Source: DRYM01 sp964526225 (GTDB taxonomy: Archaea; Thermoproteota; Thermoprotei_A; EX4484-217-1). Taken from it: DNA of 32,563 bases. The position numbers were made by a program, and so were the translations under genes. The notes under the pieces are model-generated. The model searched no databases, was not told where the DNA came from, and saw only the letters and a program-made list of their open reading frames with translations. This document shows, one piece after another, positions 8,003 through 15,612 of the stretch. The stretch's first letter is position 1. Each line of letters begins with the position of its first letter. Location: positions 1 to 32,563 of the forward strand of contig CAZGLL010000018.1 in the NCBI GenBank assembly GCA_964526225.1, written 5' to 3'.

Positions 8003-9364
8003 GTGTCGATGACGATGAGTGAAAACCCAGTACTCTTCGAAGAGCTATTTCCCTTTAATCTTCCCCCTAGATTTAGTACTGAAACATTAGAGCATGAGAT
8101 CCGTATTACAGATACCACTTTAAGAGATGGTCAGCAAGGTTGGAGACCATTTACTGTTGAAGAATCTCTTAAAATCTATGAGTTTCTTCATGAGCTTAGT
8201 GGATCTAAAGGTGTTGTTTATAGTTCCGAATTGTTTCTCTATACAAGTAGGGATAGAGAAGTTGCTCGTAAAATTAAGAGTTTAGGTTATGGTTATCCCA
8301 AACCTATTGCTTGGATAAGGGCTACCTTTAATGATTTAAGGCTTGTTTGGGAAGCTGGATTTGATGAAGCAGTTATTTTAACTTCAGTTTCTGATTACCA
8401 TATTTATTATAAGCTTCGTTTAGATAGGAGGAGAGCTGAAGAAAAATTCCTCTCCGTTATTGAGGAGGCTTTAAAATCAGGTCTCACGGTTAGAACGTCT
8501 TTAGAAGATATTACACGCTCTGATATCTACGGTTTTGTAGTTCCTTTCGTAAGAAAAATATTAAGGTTAGCTGAAAAATACGGTTCGAAAGTGATAATTA
8601 AGGTAGCGGATACTTTAGGTATTGGTTTACCTTTTGAAAGAACGCCTTTACCTAGAAGCATACCTAAGATAATAAGGGCTCTAATAGAGGATGCAGGTGT
8701 TCCCGGTTCACAAATAGAATTTCATGGGCATAACGATTTCCACCTTGTTGTAGCTAATCATTTGGCGGCATGGCTTGCTGGAGCATCGTTATCTAACTGT
8801 ACACTTTTAGGGATAGGTGAAAGAGCAGGTAATTGTCCATTGGAAGCTATGGCTTTACTTTACGTACAACTTAAAGGTACAACTGACGGTATGAATTTGA
8901 AAGTTCTACCTAGAATCAAGAAGTTCTTTGAAGAAATAGGGTTCTATGTTCCAGAGTTTCAGCCAATAGTTGGAGCTAATGCTTTTAGAACTAAAGCTGG
9001 AATACATATTGACGGGTTAATGAAGAACCCGCAAGTTTACCTACCCTACGATCCAAACGCTGTTTTAGGTGTACCGTACACTGTAGCTATAACACCGTAC
9101 TCTGGTAGAGCAGGTATCATGTATTGGTTAACGTCTGTTTTCGGATCTAACGGATGGATTAATTTGAAGAACGATCCAAGACTCAATAAGCTTTACAAGG
9201 AAATTCTCGAAATATTCAAGACTGGTAGGACTATGCCCTTAACTGATATTGAAATGCTCATGTTAGTTAAAAAACATATACCAGAAATTGTCGATAAATA
9301 TAGAAGTCGCTTACCAGCGCATTTAAGAGGACTCGTAGAAAATGTCAGGACAAACAATGGCTGA
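8003..9364 (+). CDS. lysS: Homocitrate synthase (isopropylmalate synthase family)
   Basis: It condenses acetyl-CoA with 2-oxoglutarate to give homocitrate, the entry step of the alpha-aminoadipate lysine pathway. The 453-residue protein has the DRE-TIM barrel start ITDTTLRDGQQGWRPFT (near residue 32), the metal motif EFHGHNDFH (near 238) and the signature GIGERAGNCPLEAM (near 272). It lacks the regulatory C-terminal LeuA domain of long isopropylmalate synthases. The substrate is assigned from context: it opens a cluster holding homoaconitase, homoisocitrate dehydrogenase and all LysW genes. The GTG at 8003 may be replaced by the in-frame ATG at 8009, which has GGAG 5 nt upstream. The stop overlaps the start of the next gene. 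Confidence 0.88.
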   Translation: MSMTMSENPVLFEELFPFNLPPRFSTETLEHEIRITDTTLRDGQQGWRPFTVEESLKIYEFLHELSGSKGVVYSSELFLYTSRDREVARKIKSLGYGYPKPIAWIRATFNDLRLVWEAGFDEAVILTSVSDYHIYYKLRLDRRRAEEKFLSVIEEALKSGLTVRTSLEDITRSDIYGFVVPFVRKILRLAEKYGSKVIIKVADTLGIGLPFERTPLPRSIPKIIRALIEDAGVPGSQIEFHGHNDFHLVVANHLAAWLAGASLSNCTLLGIGERAGNCPLEAMALLYVQLKGTTDGMNLKVLPRIKKFFEEIGFYVPEFQPIVGANAFRTKAGIHIDGLMKNPQVYLPYDPNAVLGVPYTVAITPYSGRAGIMYWLTSVFGSNGWINLKNDPRLNKLYKEILEIFKTGRTMPLTDIEMLMLVKKHIPEIVDKYRSRLPAHLRGLVENVRTNNG

Positions 9365-10601
9365 GAAAATACTTTCCCAAGCCACGGGAAAAAATGTTTC
9401 ATCTGGAGAATTCATCATAGCAAACGTGGACCTAGTTTTTGCGCATGATGGAACAGCGCTATTAGCAATAGATGTTATGAGGGAAGAGCTGAAAAGAGAG
9501 AAAATATTCGATAAAGACAAAGTAGTTTTCGTAATAGATCACGCAGCACCAAGCCCAGCAGTTGGTATGTCAATTGTTCATAAAACTATGAGAGCTTTCG
9601 CTAAGAAACACGGAATAAGAATTTACGATGTAGGAAACGGCATATGCCACCAAATACTTCCAGAAAATGGACATATTAAACCAGGAATGCTTGTAGTAGG
9701 TGCGGATTCTCACACTGTAACTCATGGTGCTTTCGGCGCTTTCGCTACAGGTGTTGGAAGCACAGATGCTGCTATAGCAATGATTACGGGCAAGATTTGG
9801 CTAAGAGTTCCTGAAACATTAAAAATCGTTGTTGAAGGAGAAAAGAAGCCATGGATTATGGGGAAGGACATAATATTGCATATAATAGGTTCCCTAGGAA
9901 GTGATGGAGCGAATTATATGGCTGTGGAATTTCACGGTAAAGTAATTAAAGAATTAAGCATTGACTCTAGAATGACACTAACAAACATGGTTGTAGAAAT
10001 GGGTGCTAAAGCGGGGCTAATACCTGTTGATGAAAAAACAATTGAATGGCTTAAGCCTAGAATAAAAGGTGAATTAAAGAAAGTAGTACCGGATAATAAT
10101 GCGGAATACCATGAAACAATACATTATGACATATCAGATCTTGAACCTCAAGTTGCAGTACCTCCGAATGTAGATAATGTGAAGTCCATAAGCGAAGTTG
10201 AAGGCTTAGAAATAAACCAGGTATTCATAGGTTCGTGCACTAACGGTAGATTTGAGGATTTCTATATTGCTGCGAAAATACTTAAGGGAAGAAAGATTGC
10301 ACCGAATGTTAGGTGTATAGCAATACCAGCATCGAAAAGAGTTTATGGCGAAATATTGAAGTCCGGAATTGCAAACATTCTTTTACAAGCAGGATGCGTA
10401 ATAGGTCCGCCAACATGTGGTCCCTGTGTTGGAGCACATATGGGAATCTTAGGGCCGGGAGAAGTTGCCGTTTCTACATCTAATAGGAACTTCCCCGGAA
10501 GAATGGGTGATAAGTCAAGTAAGGTATATTTAGTTTCGCCCGCAACAGCAGCTGCTTCAGCGGTTAAGGGTAAACTCTCTGATCCAAGAGATTTCTTCTA
10601 A
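9357..10601 (+). CDS. lysT: Homoaconitase large subunit (aconitase/isopropylmalate isomerase family)
   Basis: It isomerises homocitrate to homoisocitrate with the small subunit LysU, using a [4Fe-4S] cluster. The three cluster cysteines are C294 in GSCTNG and C354 and C357 in TCGPC. Other family motifs are GADSHTVTHGAFGAFATGVG (near residue 120) and STSNRNFPGRMG (near 380). At 414 residues it matches the short LeuC2-type length of about 420. I chose the ATG at 9357 because AGGA lies 6 nt upstream and the protein then starts MAEKILSQATGK as in relatives; an ATG at 9342 is also in frame. It overlaps lysS by 8 nt. Specificity for homocitrate over isopropylmalate rests on operon context. Confidence 0.88.
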   Translation: MAEKILSQATGKNVSSGEFIIANVDLVFAHDGTALLAIDVMREELKREKIFDKDKVVFVIDHAAPSPAVGMSIVHKTMRAFAKKHGIRIYDVGNGICHQILPENGHIKPGMLVVGADSHTVTHGAFGAFATGVGSTDAAIAMITGKIWLRVPETLKIVVEGEKKPWIMGKDIILHIIGSLGSDGANYMAVEFHGKVIKELSIDSRMTLTNMVVEMGAKAGLIPVDEKTIEWLKPRIKGELKKVVPDNNAEYHETIHYDISDLEPQVAVPPNVDNVKSISEVEGLEINQVFIGSCTNGRFEDFYIAAKILKGRKIAPNVRCIAIPASKRVYGEILKSGIANILLQAGCVIGPPTCGPCVGAHMGILGPGEVAVSTSNRNFPGRMGDKSSKVYLVSPATAAASAVKGKLSDPRDFF

Positions 10602-10626
10602 AAACTAATTGTAGGTCGTGTTAGAA

Positions 10627-11145
10627 ATGGTTATTAGAGGTCGTGTTTGGAAATTCGGAGATAACGTTAATACGGACAATATAATACCTGGAAGATATAA
10701 GTTCAAAACCCAAAACCTAAACGAACTAGTACAGTACGTTCTAATAGACTTAAACCCTGAATTTGCAAAGAAAGTTAGGAAAGGGGACATAATAGTTGCA
10801 GGTAAAAACTTCGGGTACGGATCAAGTAGAGAACACGCACCAAGACTTCTTAAACTTGCAGGTGTAGGGGCGGTTGTAGCTAAGTCTTTTGCTAGAATTT
10901 TCTTTAGGAATGCGATAAACATAGGGTTACCGGTAATTATAGCTCCGGAAGTATATGATAAAACAGATGAAGGAGATCTTATGGAGGTTGATTTGGAGAA
11001 GGGTATAGTTAGGAATTTAAGTAAGAATTTAACGTTCAAATTTAAACCGTATCCTAAAGAAATCATGAAGATAGTTCTCGAAGGCGGCGTAATAGAGTAT
11101 TATAGGAGACATGGTGTTTTCCCATGGGAAGAAAGTACAAAATAG
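10627..11145 (+). CDS. lysU: Homoaconitase small subunit
   Basis: Small (swivelling) subunit of the LysT/LysU homoaconitase. The 172-residue protein starts MVIRGRVWKFGDNVNTDNII, the usual LeuD-type N-terminus, followed by GKNFGYGSSREHAP (near residue 58), the loop that contacts substrate and helps set specificity in this family. The length is normal for the archaeal small subunit. I chose the ATG at 10627; a GTG at 10618 would add three residues (MLE). It follows lysT by 25 nt and overlaps the dehydrogenase gene by 22 nt, so the four genes are tightly co-transcribed. Confidence 0.87.
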   Translation: MVIRGRVWKFGDNVNTDNIIPGRYKFKTQNLNELVQYVLIDLNPEFAKKVRKGDIIVAGKNFGYGSSREHAPRLLKLAGVGAVVAKSFARIFFRNAINIGLPVIIAPEVYDKTDEGDLMEVDLEKGIVRNLSKNLTFKFKPYPKEIMKIVLEGGVIEYYRRHGVFPWEESTK

Positions 11146-12161
11146 CTGTTATTGAAGGTGACGGTGTAGGGCCCGAAATAGTAAGGGAAACAATAAGGCT
11201 ACTAGATGAAGTGGGATTTAATGCTGAATACATTAAGTTAAATGCTGGCCTCAAGTATTATGAGAAAACCGGTAAGACCATAGAAGATGGAGCATTAGAT
11301 GTTATCAGAGAAGCTCACGCTCTAATTAAGGGACCCATAGCTACCCCTTTAGGTCCTGGAACATATAGGAGCGTAAATGTGTGGTTAAGAAAGCAACTTA
11401 GCTTATACGCTAATGTTAGACCATTTAGAAGTTACAAAGGAATCTCTCTTAAAGACCTAGATATTGTTGTTATTAGGGAAAATACTGAAGGAGCATATTC
11501 TGGTGTTGAAGAGAAAATACCTGAAGGAGCAGTAACCTATAGGATAATAACTAAGAAAGCTACTGAGAAAATAGTTAGATTTGCTTTCGAATACGCTAGA
11601 AAATATGGTAGAAAGAAGGTCACAGTTGTTCATAAAGCGAACATTTTAAAGGAATCCGATGGTCTCTTTAGAAACATATTTTTCGAAATAGCTAAGGAAT
11701 ATCCGAACATAGAGTCTGATGAAGTGATAGTTGATGCTGCAGCATATAAGCTTGTAAAGAGACCATACCTTTTTGACGTAATGGTTACTCCGAACCTTTA
11801 CGGAGACATACTTTCAGATCTCGTAGCAGGAATTGTAGGAGGACTGGGCCTTTGCGGTTCAGCACAAATAGGTGATAACTATGCTGCTTTCGAACCAGTA
11901 CATGGAACAGCAGTTACCGTTGCTGGTAAAGGGGTAGCAAATCCCATAGGGGAAATTAAGGCAGCATCACTTATGCTTAAATGGCTAAGTGAAAGACATG
12001 GTGATGAAAAACTTAAGAGAATCCATGAAGCCATTGAGGAAGCTGTTAGATTCACTATTGAGGAAGCTAGGATTTTACCGCAAGATTTAGGTGGAACGGC
12101 AAAAACTGTTGAAGTAGCAAATGCTATAATATCAAAAGCTAAAGAAATATTAGGTGAGTAA
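11124..12161 (+). CDS. Homoisocitrate dehydrogenase (beta-decarboxylating)
   Basis: It oxidatively decarboxylates homoisocitrate to 2-oxoadipate, the last chain-elongation step before LysW-linked chemistry. The 345-residue protein has the IDH/IPMDH fold signatures: GDGVGPEIV at the start, the substrate loop with SVNVWLRKQLSLYANVRPF (near residue 90), IVIRENTEGAYSG (near 115) and the Asp-rich metal/NAD region FDVMVTPNLYGDILSDL (near 215) with GTAVTVAGKGVANP. The absence of a serine in the usual IDH position of the substrate loop, and the operon, favour homoisocitrate, but some archaeal enzymes also use isocitrate or isopropylmalate. GGTG lies 7 nt before the ATG inside the end of lysU. Confidence 0.85.
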   Translation: MGRKYKIAVIEGDGVGPEIVRETIRLLDEVGFNAEYIKLNAGLKYYEKTGKTIEDGALDVIREAHALIKGPIATPLGPGTYRSVNVWLRKQLSLYANVRPFRSYKGISLKDLDIVVIRENTEGAYSGVEEKIPEGAVTYRIITKKATEKIVRFAFEYARKYGRKKVTVVHKANILKESDGLFRNIFFEIAKEYPNIESDEVIVDAAAYKLVKRPYLFDVMVTPNLYGDILSDLVAGIVGGLGLCGSAQIGDNYAAFEPVHGTAVTVAGKGVANPIGEIKAASLMLKWLSERHGDEKLKRIHEAIEEAVRFTIEEARILPQDLGGTAKTVEVANAIISKAKEILGE

Positions 12162-12165
12162 TGGA

Positions 12166-13215
12166 ATGGTTAGAGTTGCGGTCTTAGGTGCTTCAGGATA
12201 TACTGGAGGAGAACTTTTAAGAATATTTACAACACATAAGCATGTCGAAGTAACATACGTTACATCAAGAGAATATGCTGGAAAACCTGTTCACTACGTT
12301 CATCCACACTTAAGAGGCTACTATAAACTCAATTTCTCACCAATAAACATCGACTTAATAGCGAATAAGGCAGACGTTGTTTTCTTAGCTCTTCCTCACG
12401 GTGTTTCAATAAAGTATGCGCCGAAACTTCTTGAGCTAGGCTTAAAAGTTGTTGATTTAAGTGCTGATTTCAGACTTAAGAATTCGGAAGATTACAAGAT
12501 ATGGTATGGTTACGAACATCCATACCCTGATTTACTTATGAAAGCAGTTTATGGTATGCCGGAACTACATAGAGATGAACTTAGAAGCGCAAATTTAATA
12601 GCGTCTCCAGGATGTAATGCTACAGCATCTCTCTTAGCTCTAATCCCTCTTGTTAAGGAGAGACTAATAGATTTAGACCACATAGTTGTCGATGTTAAAG
12701 CTGGAAGTAGTGAGGGAGGAGCAAAACCTGCTCCAGGTAGAATACATTCTGAAAAGGAGAATAGCATTAGGCCTTACAGTATTGAAGGACATAGACATGT
12801 AGCTGAGGTTGAACAGGAACTTTCAGCTTTAGCTGGTAAGAAGCTTAGAGTAGGAATGAGCCCTCATGCTGTAAGTAGTGTTAGAGGAGCTTTAGCAACA
12901 GCATATACGTGGGCCATTACCGAGAATATTAGTGAAACCATTGTTTGGAAAGCTTTCGCCAAGACTTACGCTAAAGAGCCTTTCGTAAGAATAGTTAGAG
13001 GAGGTCTTACAAGATATCCGGATACGAAATTCGTTATTGGAAGCAATTACGCTGATGTAGGTTTCGCTGTAGACAAAAGAGTAGGTAGGATAATTACAGT
13101 AGCGGCGATAGATAATCTGATGAAAGGAGCTTCAGGACAAGCAGTACAGTCCTTCAATATAATGATGGGTTTTGATGAAAAAGAAGGATTAGAAATACCG
13201 CCTTTGAGGCCTTAA
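12166..13215 (+). CDS. lysY: [LysW]-aminoadipate 6-phosphate reductase LysY
   Basis: An ArgC-like NADPH enzyme that reduces the LysW-bound acyl phosphate to the semialdehyde. The 349-residue protein opens with the nucleotide-binding GASGYTGGELLR and has the catalytic cysteine C150 in SPGCNATA. A conserved histidine is likely in the IEGHRHVAEVEQ segment (near residue 210). The ATG at 12166 is preferred: GGTGA (12153-12157) is 8 nt upstream and the protein then starts MVRVAVLGASGY; a GTG at 12154 would add four residues. It follows the dehydrogenase by 4 nt. In some archaea the same enzyme also serves LysW-linked ornithine synthesis, so a dual role is possible. Confidence 0.9.
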   Translation: MVRVAVLGASGYTGGELLRIFTTHKHVEVTYVTSREYAGKPVHYVHPHLRGYYKLNFSPINIDLIANKADVVFLALPHGVSIKYAPKLLELGLKVVDLSADFRLKNSEDYKIWYGYEHPYPDLLMKAVYGMPELHRDELRSANLIASPGCNATASLLALIPLVKERLIDLDHIVVDVKAGSSEGGAKPAPGRIHSEKENSIRPYSIEGHRHVAEVEQELSALAGKKLRVGMSPHAVSSVRGALATAYTWAITENISETIVWKAFAKTYAKEPFVRIVRGGLTRYPDTKFVIGSNYADVGFAVDKRVGRIITVAAIDNLMKGASGQAVQSFNIMMGFDEKEGLEIPPLRP

Positions 13216-13218
13216 AAA

Positions 13219-14019
13219 TTGAGGTTAGTAGTTAAAGCGGGAGGAAGAGTTCTAGATAGAAACTTAGAGAATATATTAGATAGTTTAGCTAAGCACAGTA
13301 AGGAGCATGAAATAGTTTTTGTTCATGGAGGCGGAGACATAGTTACAGAATATTCTAAGAAGCTAGGTGTTGAGCCAAAATTTGTTATTTCACCAAGCGG
13401 TGTTAGAAGCAGATATACTGATGAGAAAGAATTGGAAGTTTACGTAATGGTAATGGCGGGAAAAATAAACAAGGAAATAGTCAGTGGGTTTCTCAGAAGA
13501 AACGTTAAAGCAATCGGGCTCTCAGGCGCCGACGGAAAACTTCTCTATGCTAAAAGGAAGGAGAGAATAATAATAGTTGATGAAAGGGGAAGGAAAAGAT
13601 TTATTCCCGGAGGTTATACTGGCAAAATAGTCGATGTAAATGTTAATTTAATAACAACCCTTCTAAACAACGGTTACTTGTTAGTAATAGCACCAATAGC
13701 CTATGGAACAAAGGGTGAACTTCTAAACGTTGATGGAGACCAAGCGGCTTCAGCAATAGCTAAACATCTTAAACCAGATAGGCTAATACTGCTAAGTGAT
13801 GTTGAAGGCGTAATTCTCGAAGGAAAAGTTATACCTAAAATTAGAATAAGCGAAGTCGATGAAATATTTAAGAAAACAGGGCTAGGCATGAATAGGAAAG
13901 TTCTTATGGCTGCCGAAGCTGTAAAAGCTGGTACATCTAAAGCAATAATTTCCTCGGGTCTTGTTAAAGATCCTCTAGGTTACGCATTAAATGAAAACGG
14001 TACGGTGATAGAGAAATGA
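13219..14019 (+). CDS. lysZ: [LysW]-aminoadipate 6-kinase LysZ
   Basis: An amino acid kinase family member (ArgB-like) that phosphorylates the side-chain carboxylate of LysW-bound alpha-aminoadipate. The 266-residue protein has VKAGGRVL (residues 4-11), VHGGGDIVTEYSKKLG (near 35), the substrate-binding SRYTDEKELEVY (near 64), GLSGADGKLL (near 97), DGDQAASAIA (near 173) and the ATP-site LLSDVEGV (near 192). The start is TTG at 13219 with GAGG 8 nt upstream; no ATG gives a complete N-terminus. It lies 3 nt after lysY and overlaps the regulator gene by 4 nt (ATGA). It could also act on LysW-glutamate. Confidence 0.9.
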   Translation: MRLVVKAGGRVLDRNLENILDSLAKHSKEHEIVFVHGGGDIVTEYSKKLGVEPKFVISPSGVRSRYTDEKELEVYVMVMAGKINKEIVSGFLRRNVKAIGLSGADGKLLYAKRKERIIIVDERGRKRFIPGGYTGKIVDVNVNLITTLLNNGYLLVIAPIAYGTKGELLNVDGDQAASAIAKHLKPDRLILLSDVEGVILEGKVIPKIRISEVDEIFKKTGLGMNRKVLMAAEAVKAGTSKAIISSGLVKDPLGYALNENGTVIEK

Positions 14020-14441
14020 AATACTATGTTGACGAAACCGATAAGAAAATACTTGAAATGCTAAAAAGAAATGCCAGAACACCCTACACTTACATTGCCA
14101 AAGAACTCAACTTAAGTGAAGCCGCTATTCGCAAGAGGATAAATAGGCTAATAAAATATGGAATAATAAGAAGATTCACTATAGAGTACTCATTAGAGAA
14201 TGAAATAAGAGCTGCAGTCCTAGTAAAGGTTCTTCCACAGCATTCAACACCAGATATTTCGGCAAGAATAGCTAAGCTCCATGGAGTAGATCACGTATAT
14301 GAAATTACGGGAGACTACGATATACTTGTCATCCTTAGAGGAGATAGTATAACAGCTTTAAACAGTATTGTAGACGAAATAAGGAGCATTAGAGGGGTAG
14401 GAGACACTAACACAATGATAATTCTTAATGTAAGACTGTAA
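14016..14441 (+). CDS. lysM: Lrp/AsnC-family regulator, LysM-like
   Basis: A 141-residue Lrp-type regulator. The N-terminal winged HTH (residues about 1-55) includes YIAKELNLSEAAIRKRINRL; the C-terminal RAM effector domain (about 65-140) includes VYEITGDYDILVILRG. In Sulfolobus, LysM binds the lysW promoter and lysine weakens this binding. Here the gene is placed last in the first half of the lysine locus, overlapping lysZ by 4 nt and directly facing the lysW promoter region, which fits the same role. The next 140 bp hold repeats that could be its sites. The name is given by family and position, not by experiment. Confidence 0.85.
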   Translation: MKYYVDETDKKILEMLKRNARTPYTYIAKELNLSEAAIRKRINRLIKYGIIRRFTIEYSLENEIRAAVLVKVLPQHSTPDISARIAKLHGVDHVYEITGDYDILVILRGDSITALNSIVDEIRSIRGVGDTNTMIILNVRL

Positions 14442-14589
14442 TAGCCTGTAAAACGGAAGTTTATTATTCAAAACCATGATCTAGGAAGTTTATTGAAAAT
14501 AGTACCGTAGAGGAACGAAAAACGTACTATGCCATTATGGAAATGTTTTAAAAATTTCGAACTCTAAGTTTTCACAAAAGGTGGTAATC
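14442..14589 (+). promoter_or_regulatory. lysW promoter with candidate LysM operators
   Basis: This gap holds an 11-bp direct repeat GGAAGTTTATT at 14455-14465 and 14484-14494 (29 nt apart start to start). It also holds an inverted repeat with arms ATAGTAC (14499-14505) and GTACTAT (14524-14530), a TATA-like TTTTAAAAATTT (14546-14557), and the RBS AAGGTGG (14578-14584) 5 nt before the lysW ATG. The layout upstream of the TATA box suits regulator sites. Confidence 0.5.
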
Positions 14590-14769
14590 ATGCCCATAAA
14601 GCTTCAATGTCCGCTCTGTGGAGGAGAAGTAGAAGTACCAGATGATGTACTTCCCGGGGAAATAATTGAGCATGAAGACTGCGGTGCTCAATTAGAAGTG
14701 TATAAGGATTCCAATGGCAATTTCGCATTAAGAATTGCTGAGAATATTGGAGAAGATTGGGGAGAATAG
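14590..14769 (+). CDS. lysW: Amino-group carrier protein LysW
   Basis: A 59-residue carrier whose C-terminal glutamate is joined to the amino group of alpha-aminoadipate, protecting it while LysZ, LysY and LysJ act and LysK releases lysine. The hallmark C-terminus EDWGE is intact (E59 last). An N-terminal zinc knuckle is formed by C7, C10, H28 and C31, and the middle is strongly acidic, as needed for binding basic patches on the enzymes. The ATG at 14590 is preferred because AAGGTGG ends 5 nt before it and the protein starts MPIKLQCPLC; an in-frame GTG at 14581 lies within that RBS. The stop is immediately followed by the lysX start. Confidence 0.95.
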   Translation: MPIKLQCPLCGGEVEVPDDVLPGEIIEHEDCGAQLEVYKDSNGNFALRIAENIGEDWGE

Positions 14770-15612
14770 TTGAAAATAGCGATAATATATGATGTGATAA
14801 GGTGGGAGGAGAAAGATCTCGTAAGAGCTATAAGGGAGCTGGGACATACGCCTATTTTACTCCATATTACTTCGTTTTTTCTAGATCCTAATTCTAAGCC
14901 TCCTGAAATAGATGTTGCAATAAATAGGTGTGTTAGTCACAGTAGAGCTGTTGCTTCAGCAATTTTTTACGAAGAAAAAGGAATACCTGTTATAAATAGC
15001 ACCTATACATTGATAGTTACAGGAAATAAACTTTATACTACAATGAAACTTATCTCCCATAATATACCTACACCACGAACACTTTTTGCGTTTACAAAGG
15101 ATACAGCAATTAAAGCAGCTGAGAAAATAGGCTTTCCGGTTGTAATTAAGCCTATAATTGGTAGTTGGGGTAGGCTCATAGCTAAGGCTTATGATAGAGA
15201 TACTTTAGAGTCGATAATTGAACATAGAGAGTACATGCAGAATCCCCAATATAAAATTCATTATATCCAAGAATATGTAAACAAACCCGGCAGAGACCTT
15301 AGAATATTCGCTATAGGAGATAAGATACCTTTAGGAATATACAGGGTTTCTCAATACTGGAAAACTAATACCGCACTAGGTGGGAAAGCTGTTTGCGCAA
15401 AACTTAACGATGAAATAGTTGAATTAACATTGAAAGCAGCTAAAGCTGTTGGAGGAGGAGTTTTAGGAGTAGATATTTTCGAAGATCCAAAAAGAGGATA
15501 TTTAGTTGATGAAGTGAATGGCGTTACAGAATATAAAAATACTGTAAGAGTATGTAATAAAGATGTTTCAAAAATGATCATTAACTACGTAGTGGAGGTG
15601 GCTAAGAAATAG
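14770..15612 (+). CDS. lysX: [LysW]-aminoadipate ligase LysX (ATP-grasp, RimK-like)
   Basis: It forms the amide or isopeptide link between the LysW C-terminal glutamate and alpha-aminoadipate using ATP. The 280-residue protein has the RimK-like ATP-grasp layout: a small N-terminal domain (1 to about 85), then GFPVVIKPIIGSWGRLI (near residue 122) for ATP binding, YIQEYVNKPGRDLRIF (near 158), the substrate loop with NTALGGKAV (near 200), and the metal-binding GVDIFED and LVDEVNGVTEYK (near 245). The TTG start directly follows the lysW stop with GGGGAG a few nt upstream in lysW. LysX and ArgX differ in acceptor choice; I cannot decide from sequence alone whether this one also uses glutamate. The last codons contain the GGAGGTG that serves lysJ. 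Confidence 0.92.
   Translation: MKIAIIYDVIRWEEKDLVRAIRELGHTPILLHITSFFLDPNSKPPEIDVAINRCVSHSRAVASAIFYEEKGIPVINSTYTLIVTGNKLYTTMKLISHNIPTPRTLFAFTKDTAIKAAEKIGFPVVIKPIIGSWGRLIAKAYDRDTLESIIEHREYMQNPQYKIHYIQEYVNKPGRDLRIFAIGDKIPLGIYRVSQYWKTNTALGGKAVCAKLNDEIVELTLKAAKAVGGGVLGVDIFEDPKRGYLVDEVNGVTEYKNTVRVCNKDVSKMIINYVVEVAKK

Noticed and set aside
11341..11430. Reading the homoisocitrate dehydrogenase as a 3-isopropylmalate dehydrogenase of a leucine operon
   Set aside because: The genes are locked into a LysW-LysX-LysY-LysZ-LysJ-LysK locus, and no leucine-specific gene is present; side activity cannot be excluded.
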